Below, piece by piece: positions 56,994 through 64,000 of a DNA stretch of 64,000 bases. The notes under the pieces are model-generated. The model searched no databases. It was not told the origin of the DNA and worked only from the letters and a program-made list of their open reading frames with translations. The DNA lies in NCBI RefSeq assembly GCF_000188055.2, contig NZ_AEUZ02000001.1, positions 1,192,001 to 1,256,000 of the forward strand, given 5' to 3'. Made by a program: the position numbers and the translations under genes. The number at the start of each line of letters is the position of its first letter. Positions within the stretch are counted from its first letter, which is position 1. The DNA comes from Streptococcus urinalis 2285-97. Its GTDB lineage: Bacteria; Bacillota; Bacilli; Lactobacillales; Streptococcaceae.

Positions 56994-57683
56994 TTAATAA
57001 CGTGCTGAACGTGATAATGAACCCCTTAATTGAGGATGAGCATATTTACTTTCAGTAGCGTTGTCTACATTTATCATCACTATTCCCAAAAGCTTTTGCC
57101 CAAGCTCTTCTTTTAATTTATTAATTTCTTTTATATCACATTGATCAGAATCAACTATAACTAGAGTCCTATCGATTAATTGACAGTAATCATAACTTAA
57201 CTCTTTATGTGAAAAGTTAGGAATATTGATAATAATATTATCAAATTTTGGCTCAATTTCATGTATCAAATGCTTAAATCTACTAATGGTTTTATGGTTC
57301 AATCCGTTTCCCTTTATATTTCCCACAGGGATATATTTCAAAAGTGATATTTCTGTACTTTTTATTAAATAAGAACCATCTCTATGGTCAAATAAGAAAT
57401 CTGAAAAACCAATGTAATCTTTAACTTCAGAATCAAGCAATTTGGAAGACATGTCTGAATATTCATCAGTATCAATAAATAAAGTTAACTGACCAGATTT
57501 AGCATAAGAAAGCGCTAATTGAAATGCACATGTTGTTTTATCATTATTGATATTAAAAGATGAAACACCAATTGTTTTGGATTTTTTTGATTTTTCATCA
57601 ATATTTTGCCTAATAGTTTGATAATAATGTTCTTGACTTTTTGATAATAATCGTTGATTCTGTGCTAAACGAAAATCGATCAC
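56994..57683 (-). CDS. CpsD/Wze-like P-loop protein, degenerate
   Basis: 229-aa relative of capsular BY-kinases. The order of motifs is kept but altered: Walker A position NINNDKTT (residues 44-51; active enzymes have GEGKST) with one Lys; Walker A-prime LFIDTDEYSD (about 68-77, intact Asp pair); Walker B position FDNIIINIP (Asn153 in place of Asp). The C-terminal tyrosine cluster that active CpsD autophosphorylates is absent, and only one Tyr ends the protein. Start GTG after AGGAG, abutting the CpsC-like gene. Kinase activity is therefore doubtful. Confidence 0.7.
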   Translation of the reverse strand: MIDFRLAQNQRLLSKSQEHYYQTIRQNIDEKSKKSKTIGVSSFNINNDKTTCAFQLALSYAKSGQLTLFIDTDEYSDMSSKLLDSEVKDYIGFSDFLFDHRDGSYLIKSTEISLLKYIPVGNIKGNGLNHKTISRFKHLIHEIEPKFDNIIINIPNFSHKELSYDYCQLIDRTLVIVDSDQCDIKEINKLKEELGQKLLGIVMINVDNATESKYAHPQLRGSLSRSARY

Positions 57684-58292
57684 TTAATACTCCTGTTCTT
57701 GAGGTGGCAAAACGCCTAAAATTGGCAAACCAGTCTTTTTTTCAATCATTTCAGGTTGAAGAGCTGATTTTTTAATATTTCTCGTCAGCAAAGTTAATAA
57801 ACAGGCTGTTACAAAACCAACACAAAAACATACTATCAAAGCATAATTAACTAATTTTGAACGTACGGTTTGTGCTGTCTTTGCTTCTTCAATTGAAACA
57901 TCTGAAATTCCCATAGTTTTCAGCTTCTTCTGAGCTTCTTTAGCAACTTGATTTGCCAATTGACTAGAGTGATTTGCTTGAGAAGTCTGCGTTGTAATCG
58001 TTAAATTATCATTTGAATTAAGCTCTGAAATCGTTATAGTTTCTCTTAAGGATTGCTCGCTTTGTTTTAAATTATTTTCAATGATGAGTCTATGGTAAAA
58101 ATCTGAAGTTGAAAATACTTTTTTATAGTCAATTTGAGTTAAATTAACAGTCTGACTTTCTATATGTAACTGGCTTTGTGACTGATAATCTGGTTCATTC
58201 CAAATCGAATAAATGGTCACTGTCCCAACAAGAGTTACTAATAAGCTAAAAAATAAAATAAAAAATTTGTGTTGCCAGAGCGTTTTGACCAT
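57684..58292 (-). CDS. CpsC/Wzz-like membrane protein
   Basis: 202-aa membrane adaptor of the Wzz/CpsC chain-length family. Helix 1 lies near 8-29 (FFILFFSLLVTLVGTVTIYSIW) and helix 2 near 147-167 (LIVCFCVGFVTACLLTLLT). The extracellular loop between includes YQSQSQLHI and EEAKTAQTVRS. The C-terminal cytoplasmic tail ends in a Pro-rich GLPILGVLPP, the part that activates CpsD. The ATG at 58292 follows AAAGG. It abuts the CpsD-like gene. Confidence 0.75.
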   Translation of the reverse strand: MVKTLWQHKFFILFFSLLVTLVGTVTIYSIWNEPDYQSQSQLHIESQTVNLTQIDYKKVFSTSDFYHRLIIENNLKQSEQSLRETITISELNSNDNLTITTQTSQANHSSQLANQVAKEAQKKLKTMGISDVSIEEAKTAQTVRSKLVNYALIVCFCVGFVTACLLTLLTRNIKKSALQPEMIEKKTGLPILGVLPPQEQEY

Positions 58293-58312
58293 AATCACCT
58301 TTCAAAATAGAT

Positions 58313-58328
58313 TAGTATTTAAATACTA
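58313..58328. promoter_or_regulatory. Palindrome upstream of cpsC-like gene
   Basis: Perfect 16-base palindrome TAGTATTTAAATACTA, 20 bases before the CpsC-like ATG in the divergent cpsY interval. An operator is plausible (LysR- or other dimer). Nothing else is clear in 58293-58484. Confidence 0.45.
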
Positions 58329-58484
58329 AACAAGAATGTTCCGCCTTCATTTTGAGAACTTCTTATTGAAAATTGTAACGTATTTTAGATAATAATGCAA
58401 TGAAAGGAATAGTCAAATCTAATAAAAATTCCATTATTTTTTCAATTGTCAGAAATTTATTACACTTTTAATAAGTGAATGTGA

Positions 58485-58490
58485 TACAAT
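58485..58490 (+). promoter_or_regulatory. -10 box close to cpsY start
   Basis: TACAAT with upstream TGA, 6 bases before the cpsY ATG. Only GGA lies in between. Confidence 0.45.
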
Positions 58491-58496
58491 GGAATT

Positions 58497-59399
58497 ATGA
58501 GAATCCAACAATTACAATATATCATCAAAATTGTCGAAACTGGTAGCATGAATGAAGCTGCCAAACAACTTTATATCACTCAACCTAGCTTATCAAATGC
58601 TGTTAGAGACCTTGAAAACGAAATGGGGATTTCAATTTTTATTCGTAATCCTAAGGGAATAACGTTAACAAAAGATGGTGTCGAATTTTTATCTTATGCT
58701 CGACAAGTTATCGAGCAAACAACACTTCTAGAAGATCGTTATAAAAATAATAATTCTAATAGAGAACTTTTTAGTGTTTCATCCCAACACTATGCTTTCG
58801 TTGTGAATGCTTTTGTGTCACTCTTAAAAAACACTGATATGACACAATACGAGTTATTCTTAAGAGAAACGAGAACATGGGAAATTATAGATGACGTTAA
58901 AAATTTTCGTTCAGAAATTGGTGTTTTGTTTTTAAACCATTATAATCGAGATGTCCTAACTAAGCTTTTAGATGATAGTCATCTTAATTATAAAGTCTTA
59001 TTTAAGACACACCCTCATATCTTCGTTAGTAAAGATAACCCTCTAGCAAAAAAAGACTTGATTTCGATGGATGATTTAGAAGATTTTCCTTATTTAAGTT
59101 ATGATCAAGGAATCCATAACTCTTTCTATTTCTCAGAAGAATTAATGTCACAAATGCCTCATTCCAAATCAATTGTTGTTAGTGACCGTGCGACACTTTT
59201 TAACTTAATGATTGGCTTAAATGGTTATACAGTAGCAACTGGTGTTTTAAATAGCAATTTAAATGGAGATCATATTGTTTCTGTCCCGCTAGATGTCGAA
59301 GATGAAATTGAAATTGTTTACTTAAAACATGAAAAAGCTAATCTTTCCAAAATGGGAGAAACTTTTATTGATTATTTACTAGAAGAAGTAAAATTTTAA
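58497..59399 (+). CDS. cpsY: LysR-family regulator CpsY
   Basis: 300-aa LysR transcription factor. The N-terminal winged helix shows ETGSMNEAAKQLYITQPSLSNAVRDLENEMG and FIRNPKGITLTKDGVEFLSYA; the C-terminal effector-binding domain fills the rest. The order deoD, unknown gene, cpsY matches the left flank of streptococcal capsule loci, where the divergent cps operon would follow. Here the divergent unit is a CpsC/CpsD-like pair. CpsY/MtaR members control methionine supply or capsule in other streptococci; the targets here are unknown. Confidence 0.88.
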   Translation: MRIQQLQYIIKIVETGSMNEAAKQLYITQPSLSNAVRDLENEMGISIFIRNPKGITLTKDGVEFLSYARQVIEQTTLLEDRYKNNNSNRELFSVSSQHYAFVVNAFVSLLKNTDMTQYELFLRETRTWEIIDDVKNFRSEIGVLFLNHYNRDVLTKLLDDSHLNYKVLFKTHPHIFVSKDNPLAKKDLISMDDLEDFPYLSYDQGIHNSFYFSEELMSQMPHSKSIVVSDRATLFNLMIGLNGYTVATGVLNSNLNGDHIVSVPLDVEDEIEIVYLKHEKANLSKMGETFIDYLLEEVKF

Positions 59400-59433
59400 A
59401 AGACTAGTCTGATCTATCAGACTAGTCTTTTTT
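59398..59433. terminator. Bidirectional terminator cpsY / HEPN-like gene
   Basis: 12-bp hairpin AGACTAGTCTGA/TCAGACTAGTCT with a 4-base loop, A-run on one side and T-run on the other. Confidence 0.9.
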
Positions 59434-60204
59434 TAATTCCTTTTTGAGGATTTCATTAACTTCATCAAAATAAAATGGTTGACTTTGATAACGAACACCA
59501 GTATAAAGAGCAAGTTTAATGATTTTTTCTAGAAAGAGTTGAGATGAAAAATGCGTTGTACGATAAAGTTCTTCTTCATCAAACGGCTTGATTAAATGGG
59601 CAAGTGGATTTCGAACTGATTTTTCAAATCCTCTTAAGTCTTTAACCAAATCCATGATTTCCTTTGAAAACTCTAAACCTTCAATTAAATCTAATAGACT
59701 ACTTGTCGTAACATTTCTATCTCTTTTTTCAGATAAGAAATGTTGAAAAATACGATTTTGGTTATCTTTCATCTTATGAAAAAGCCAAGTATCATACTGA
59801 TCATTCTTATTATCTTCTATAAAATAATTCAGATTAGGTATCTGGGTCTTGGCTAAACGCATAAAAAGACGGTATAAGATTGGAGAAACCGACCGTACAA
59901 AATCAATCGTTTGACCTGTTCTTATTTTTGCCTCTAAATCCATAATATAATTAGCAATTTGTTCTTCTTCTAATGTTTGATTAACACATAAATCAAAATC
60001 ATACTTTTCTTCAAGACGTTTATTATCTTCTTTATGTTCTGATAAGAAAGTAACATTCAATTCACGTCTTTCTTTTAACATCTCAACAAGGTATAAAACA
60101 TCTTGAGAAAAAGTTGTTGAAGAACTTATGAGTTTATGGATAATATGATAAGCATAAACATCCAATAGAATATCAATCTCATCAATCAAAGTCTGTTTTT
60201 CCAT
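59422..60204 (-). CDS. Hypothetical protein with HEPN-like RNxxxH motif
   Basis: 260-aa helical protein, not recognised as a named family. Near the C-terminus it reads GFEKSVRNPLAHLIKPF, with Arg198-Asn199 and His203 in the RN-x3-H form of HEPN-domain ribonucleases, followed by two more helices. The N-terminal region shows no CARF or other sensor fold by eye. It starts at ATG 60204, four bases past the deoD stop, with no good ribosome site, so coupled translation is likely. A protein of about this size is found at this place (deoD-orf-cpsY) in other streptococci. Last gene of the salvage operon. Confidence 0.6.
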   Translation of the reverse strand: MEKQTLIDEIDILLDVYAYHIIHKLISSSTTFSQDVLYLVEMLKERRELNVTFLSEHKEDNKRLEEKYDFDLCVNQTLEEEQIANYIMDLEAKIRTGQTIDFVRSVSPILYRLFMRLAKTQIPNLNYFIEDNKNDQYDTWLFHKMKDNQNRIFQHFLSEKRDRNVTTSSLLDLIEGLEFSKEIMDLVKDLRGFEKSVRNPLAHLIKPFDEEELYRTTHFSSQLFLEKIIKLALYTGVRYQSQPFYFDEVNEILKKELKKD

Positions 60205-60208
60205 ATAA

Positions 60209-60919
60209 TCAGTCAGCAATTAATGTTTCAAGACCAACTTTCATCATATCTGTGAAAGTTGTTTGACGTTCTTCAGCAGTTGTATTTTCATCAGGATTTA
60301 CCAAGCTATCAGAAATGGTCATAATTCCTAGTGCTTGTACATGATGTTGAGCTGCTAAATAATAAAGTGCTGCAGCTTCCATCTCTACTGCTTTAACACC
60401 TAATTTTCCTAAAGCCATATTTCGCTCTGGCATATTAGAATAAAAGACATCAGAAGATAGAACATTTCCCACATGTGTAGTCATGCCTAATTCTTTGGCA
60501 ATGTGATAAGCTTTATCTAGCATTTTGAAGTCTGCAATTTGTGGAAAATCAAATTCAGGAAAATCATTTCGAATAATATTAGAATTTGTTGCAGCAGCCT
60601 GTGCTAAAACCAATTCACGGACATGAACATCTGGATCCATTGTTCCTGCGGTTCCAACACGTATTAATTTTTTAACACCATAATCAACAATTAATTCGTG
60701 AGCATAGATAGAGATAGAAGGCATCCCCATACCAGTCCCCATGACAGACACGCGGTGTCCTTTATAAGTTCCAGTATAACCAAACATATTACGAACTTCA
60801 TTAAAACAAACAGCATCTTCTAAGAAATTTTCAGCAATAAATTTGGCACGGAGTGGATCTCCTGGAAGTAGAATTTTATCTGCAATTTCTCCTGGTTTTG
60901 CAGAAATATGTATTGACAT
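60209..60919 (-). CDS. deoD: Purine-nucleoside phosphorylase DeoD-type
   Basis: Hexameric PNP that splits purine nucleosides to base and (deoxy)ribose-1-phosphate. 236 aa. Motifs: phosphate-binding [42 protein letters not shown], and [14 protein letters not shown], with the catalytic Asp in TISDSLV. Follows punA by 99 bases, no terminator seen between. Confidence 0.95.
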   Translation of the reverse strand: MSIHISAKPGEIADKILLPGDPLRAKFIAENFLEDAVCFNEVRNMFGYTGTYKGHRVSVMGTGMGMPSISIYAHELIVDYGVKKLIRVGTAGTMDPDVHVRELVLAQAAATNSNIIRNDFPEFDFPQIADFKMLDKAYHIAKELGMTTHVGNVLSSDVFYSNMPERNMALGKLGVKAVEMEAAALYYLAAQHHVQALGIMTISDSLVNPDENTTAEERQTTFTDMMKVGLETLIAD

Positions 60920-61018
60920 AAATAAGTTACCAAGCCCTTTTTATATTAACTCAATTATCTTGAAGTCAATTCGGATAGGCTTTTCCTTTCATAATTTTAG
61001 TATTTGTATAAATCTGTT

Positions 61019-61828
61019 TTAAAGCTCTGCCAAAATAGCCTTAACCAAGCCTTTAAAATCTTCTTTAATTTGTTCTGTGACAGCTACTACTTCAGCATGG
61101 TTTAGCTCAGATTGGAAACCAGCTGCATGATTTGTTATTGCAGATATCCCTAGTACCTTTAAACCGGAATGAACAGCGACGATAACTTCTGGAACTGTAG
61201 ACATGCCAACAGCATCAGCACCAAGAGTTTTAAACGCTCTAATTTCTGCAGGTGTTTCATAAGTTGGCCCAGAACAACCCAAATAAACACCGTCTTTTAA
61301 AGAAATAGACAAATTGTCTGCTACTGAATGGGCAGTCTTACGATAGTCTTCGTTATAAGCATTTGACATATCGGGAAACCTTGGTCCAAAATCATACAAA
61401 TTGTCACCAATTAGAGGATTAGTGCCTGTCATATTGATATGATCATTAATCAACATCAATGTTCCAGGTCCAAAACCAATTCCTCCTGCCGCATTTGTAA
61501 CCATTAAACTGTGACAACCTAAAGATTTCATAACACGAACTGGAAAGGTAACAACTTCCATTGGATTACCTTCATAAAAATGAAATCTTCCTTGTAAAGC
61601 TAATACACTTCGTCCTGATAACTGACCATATATAAGTTTTCCTGCATGACCCATTACTGTTGATTTTCCCCAATTTGGGATTTCCGCATAATCAACGACA
61701 ATTGGATTTTCAATTTCTTCTGCCAATTCACCCAATCCTGAACCTAAAATCAAACCGAATTCTGGTGATGTGATTCCTTTTGATTGCAGAAAGAGTTGTG
61801 TTTCTTTAATTTTTTCAAGTAATGTCAT
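61019..61828 (-). CDS. punA: Purine-nucleoside phosphorylase PunA-type
   Basis: Trimeric PNP for guanosine and inosine. 269 aa. Motifs: GLILGSGLGELAEE (phosphate loop), GHAGKLIYGQL, LQGRFHFYEGN, TNAAGGIGFGPGTLMLI, and GMSTVPEVIVAVH. An ATG two codons upstream is too close to AAAGG; the one at 61828 is preferred. It follows deoB by 17 bases. Confidence 0.94.
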   Translation of the reverse strand: MTLLEKIKETQLFLQSKGITSPEFGLILGSGLGELAEEIENPIVVDYAEIPNWGKSTVMGHAGKLIYGQLSGRSVLALQGRFHFYEGNPMEVVTFPVRVMKSLGCHSLMVTNAAGGIGFGPGTLMLINDHINMTGTNPLIGDNLYDFGPRFPDMSNAYNEDYRKTAHSVADNLSISLKDGVYLGCSGPTYETPAEIRAFKTLGADAVGMSTVPEVIVAVHSGLKVLGISAITNHAAGFQSELNHAEVVAVTEQIKEDFKGLVKAILAEL

Positions 61829-61845
61829 TTTCATACCTTTTTCAT

Positions 61846-63057
61846 TTAAATAAGTTTATCAAGGAAACTTTCACCAATCATGGCTTTGTCAACACCAAAG
61901 TTTTCAGCAATAGTTGCCGAAATGTCTGCAAAATGACCAACAGGTAAAAGCCCATTTCCCTTAAATGATGGACTGTAAGCTAATAATGGAATGTATTCAC
62001 GGGTATGGTCTGTTCCAGCATAGGTTGGATCATTTCCATGGTCAGCTGTTATTAAAAGAAGATCATTTTCACGCATACCATCAACAATTTCAGGTAGGCG
62101 ACCATCAAATTCATGCAAACAATCACGGTATCCATGTGCATCACGACGGTGACCATATAATGCATCAAAGTCAACTAGATTTGTAAATGAGAATCCTTTT
62201 TCAAATTCTGGTAAAGCAATTGTTTTGATCAAGGTGTCAATGCCATGACTGTTTGATTTGTTGTGACCCATATCATGGTTAATTCCAGATGTATTGAAAA
62301 TATCACTAATTTTACCAACTGAATACGTATCAATGCCTGCTTCATCTAATTTATTTAGAACTGTTGGTTCAAAAGGAGATACTGCTAAATCACGTCTATT
62401 AGCAGTACGTGTAAAGTTTCCAGGTTGACCAACATATGGGCGAGCAATAATTCGACCAAGTAGTGCAGGTCGCTTTAAAGTAATGGAACGTGCATATTCA
62501 CAAATTTTGTAGAGTTCATCAAGTGGGATGATATCTTCATGAGCAGCAATTTGAAGAACAGGATCCGCAGAAGTATAGATAATTAATTCTCCTGTTTCCA
62601 TTTGTCTTGGTCCAAAGTCTTCAATAACAGCAGTTCCTGAATAAGGTTTGTTAGCTTCACGAATGACTTTACGACCTGAAAAGTCTTCTATTTTCGTAAT
62701 TATTTCTTCAGGAAAGCCATTCCAAAAGGTATCAAATGGTTCTGTAATATTCAATCCCATGATTTCCCAATGGCCAGTCATAGTATCTTTACCAAGAGAA
62801 ACTTCCTGTAATTTTGTTGCATAACCACTTGGATTTTCTTCAGTTGGAACTGTTTTAATGGCTTGGGGACGAGGAATATTACCAAGACCAATTTTTGCCA
62901 TGTTTGGCACATCTAAACCAACTGTTTTTGAAATATGACCTAATGTATCTGATGCTCCATCTGGTACTCCAGCATTAACAAAGTTATTGGCATCTGGAGC
63001 GGCTCCAATACCAACTGAGTCTAGGACGACTAGGTGAATACGATCAAATTTTGACAT
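61846..63057 (-). CDS. deoB: Phosphopentomutase
   Basis: Interconverts (deoxy)ribose-1-phosphate and -5-phosphate, linking PNP products to sugar metabolism. 403 aa. The alkaline-phosphatase-like metal site is visible: [12 protein letters not shown] (first metal ligand), [10 protein letters not shown] (phosphothreonine), [17 protein letters not shown] (metal ligands). Operon with rpiA, punA, deoD. Confidence 0.96.
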   Translation of the reverse strand: MSKFDRIHLVVLDSVGIGAAPDANNFVNAGVPDGASDTLGHISKTVGLDVPNMAKIGLGNIPRPQAIKTVPTEENPSGYATKLQEVSLGKDTMTGHWEIMGLNITEPFDTFWNGFPEEIITKIEDFSGRKVIREANKPYSGTAVIEDFGPRQMETGELIIYTSADPVLQIAAHEDIIPLDELYKICEYARSITLKRPALLGRIIARPYVGQPGNFTRTANRRDLAVSPFEPTVLNKLDEAGIDTYSVGKISDIFNTSGINHDMGHNKSNSHGIDTLIKTIALPEFEKGFSFTNLVDFDALYGHRRDAHGYRDCLHEFDGRLPEIVDGMRENDLLLITADHGNDPTYAGTDHTREYIPLLAYSPSFKGNGLLPVGHFADISATIAENFGVDKAMIGESFLDKLI

Positions 63058-63108
63058 GTGTTCTACTTTCTAGGGAGGTTACGGTTTGCTCCCAAAACCT
63101 GAATGTGA

Positions 63109-63783
63109 TTATTTTGCTTCCAAGACATTGACACCATCTTTTCCAGCGACAATGACTTTATTTACCATTTGATTGAAAAGTCCATGTTCAACAACACCAA
63201 CTGTATGATCAAGTTCATTTGCAAAAGCGATAGGATCTTCAATCTTTCCAAGATCTAAGTCAATAATATAATTATCCATGTCAGTGATAAAACGCTTATC
63301 ATCTTGTTCTCTAAATTGAGGCTTATAACCAGCTTTTTCAAATTGTCGATAAAGACGTTTTGCTCCATATTGAACCACTTCAACAGGTAATTTAAATGCT
63401 CCTAAATGCTCAACCATTTTAGACTCATCAACTACCCAAATATATTCTTTAGTTGGTGTAGCCACAATTTTTTCCATTAAAAGGGCTCCGCCACCACCTT
63501 TAATACCATTGAATGCTTTATCAACTTCATCTGCGCCATCAACTGTGACATCTATACTATCAATATCATCTACGGATTTCAAAGGAATTCCTAGACTTTT
63601 TGCTTGTCTAGTTGTACGACTAGAAGTGGTTACCCCCACAACTTCTAGTCCTTCTTCATTAACACGACGACCTATTTCCTCAACAAAATAGTAGGCCGTT
63701 GAACCAGTACCAAGACCAATGGTCATACCGTTTTTTACAAATTGCGCAGCTTTAACACCAGCAATTTTTTTTAGTTCTTCCAT
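63109..63783 (-). CDS. rpiA: Ribose-5-phosphate isomerase A
   Basis: Interconverts ribose-5- and ribulose-5-phosphate. 224 aa. Motifs: [15 protein letters not shown] near residue 22, [25 protein letters not shown] with the catalytic residues, and the C-terminal [10 protein letters not shown]. First gene of the nucleoside-salvage operon, with AAGGAGAG before the ATG. Confidence 0.96.
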   Translation of the reverse strand: MEELKKIAGVKAAQFVKNGMTIGLGTGSTAYYFVEEIGRRVNEEGLEVVGVTTSSRTTRQAKSLGIPLKSVDDIDSIDVTVDGADEVDKAFNGIKGGGGALLMEKIVATPTKEYIWVVDESKMVEHLGAFKLPVEVVQYGAKRLYRQFEKAGYKPQFREQDDKRFITDMDNYIIDLDLGKIEDPIAFANELDHTVGVVEHGLFNQMVNKVIVAGKDGVNVLEAK

Positions 63784-63821
63784 GACTCTCCTTCCTTCTT
63801 TATGATAAGTGACAACAATTA

Positions 63822-63850
63822 ATTATAACATGAAAGCGCCCACTTGTTAA
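63822..63850 (-). promoter_or_regulatory. rpiA operon promoter
   Basis: Minus-strand -35 TTAACA (63845-63850), 17-base spacer, -10 TATAAT (63822-63827). Confidence 0.8.
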
Positions 63851-63889
63851 TGCTAGTAGCCTGTTTTTCCAAGATTAATTAAGGATTCC

Positions 63890-63895
63890 TATAAT
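63890..63895 (+). promoter_or_regulatory. mnmE -10 box
   Basis: TATAAT 45 bases before the mnmE ATG, divergent from rpiA. The -35 is weak. Confidence 0.5.
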
Positions 63896-63940
63896 GATAA
63901 AATCTTGCAATATTAGACGCCTTATCTTAAAATAGGAATT

Positions 63941-64000
63941 ATGAATATTACAAAAGAATTTGACACGATTACAGCCATTTCCACACCTCTTGGCGAAGGG
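63941..64000 (+). CDS. mnmE: tRNA modification GTPase MnmE (partial)
   Basis: Only the first 20 codons lie in the window: MNITKEFDTITAISTPLGEG. The block DTITAISTPLGEG is the conserved N-terminal formyl-THF-binding start of MnmE (TrmE). AGGAATT precedes the ATG. The gene runs off the right edge. The identity is clear but short. Confidence 0.88.
   Translation, partial: MNITKEFDTITAISTPLGEG

Noticed and set aside
59422..60204. CRISPR-associated Csm6 assignment for the RNxxxH gene
   Set aside because: No CARF domain visible, no repeat array and no cas genes in the window; only the motif is shared.

Overview
The window is a low-GC, densely coded stretch of a Firmicutes chromosome and almost certainly comes from a streptococcus of the pyogenic group. 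The tmRNA tag reads AKNTNSYALAA, the streptococcal form. The Lmb/AdcAII plus histidine-triad pair, the rpiA-deoB-punA-deoD-cpsY order next to pyrF-pyrE, and the pfkA-pyk-lepB-glmS order are all typical of that group. A species such as S. uberis, S. parauberis or S. iniae is plausible, but I cannot settle it by eye. No prophage, insertion sequence, CRISPR array or rRNA operon was seen.

Layout. 1-1.4 kb: end of a phosphate ABC importer (pstS, start of pstC). 1.6-6.3 kb: housekeeping genes (rRNA methyltransferase, inositol monophosphatase family, UPF0223, Spx, ribF, truB). 6.4-9.8 kb: zinc acquisition (histidine-triad protein and AdcAII/Lmb) behind a perfect AdcR operator. 9.9-14.8 kb: PAS/DUF1858 pair, DUF2130 protein, a broken FUSC transporter, an orphan HsdS-like protein, tpx, and a BusR-type regulator. 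15-18 kb: a Gls24/Asp23 envelope-stress cluster ending in three tandem near-identical GlsB-like genes. 18.4-25 kb: pcrA, a GldA-like dehydrogenase, a tandem glycine riboswitch with its alanine/glycine symporter, and mntE. 25-27.2 kb: a graveyard of four broken genes (a whole polar amino-acid ABC importer and phnA). 27.3-35.7 kb: glmS, a divergent lepB, pyk, pfkA, dnaE. 35.8-38.4 kb: GntR-ABC operon and a VTT/DedA-like protein. 38.4-41.2 kb: ssrA, a lipoprotein, tRNA-Arg, rpsA, tRNA-Gln, tRNA-Tyr. 41.2-49.8 kb: ilvE, parC, parE, plsY, pyrC, ung. 49.9-54.3 kb: amino-acid transporter pieces, an amidase, a PEBP protein and a broken acetyltransferase. 54.4-56.4 kb: a prdX-pyrF-pyrE operon behind a PyrR-type attenuator. 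56.4-59.4 kb: a remnant-looking capsule regulatory module (CpsC- and CpsD-like proteins, an unknown gene, divergent cpsY) with no glycosyltransferases. 59.4-63.8 kb: nucleoside salvage (rpiA-deoB-punA-deoD plus a gene with a HEPN-like motif). 63.9 kb: start of mnmE.

Themes. Several genes have been lost recently by small lesions (one-base homopolymer shifts, single stops, a deletion between short repeats), mainly transporters and enzymes that could be dispensable in a nutrient-rich host niche. Regulation is readable at many places: AdcR box, glycine riboswitch, PyrR attenuator, GntR operator. At least five genes have a -10 box only 6-7 bases before the start codon and no Shine-Dalgarno, which suggests leaderless mRNAs. 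The least explained items are the CpsD-like protein with degenerate Walker motifs, the signal-peptidase homologue that seems to lack its catalytic dyad, and the RNxxxH protein between deoD and cpsY.
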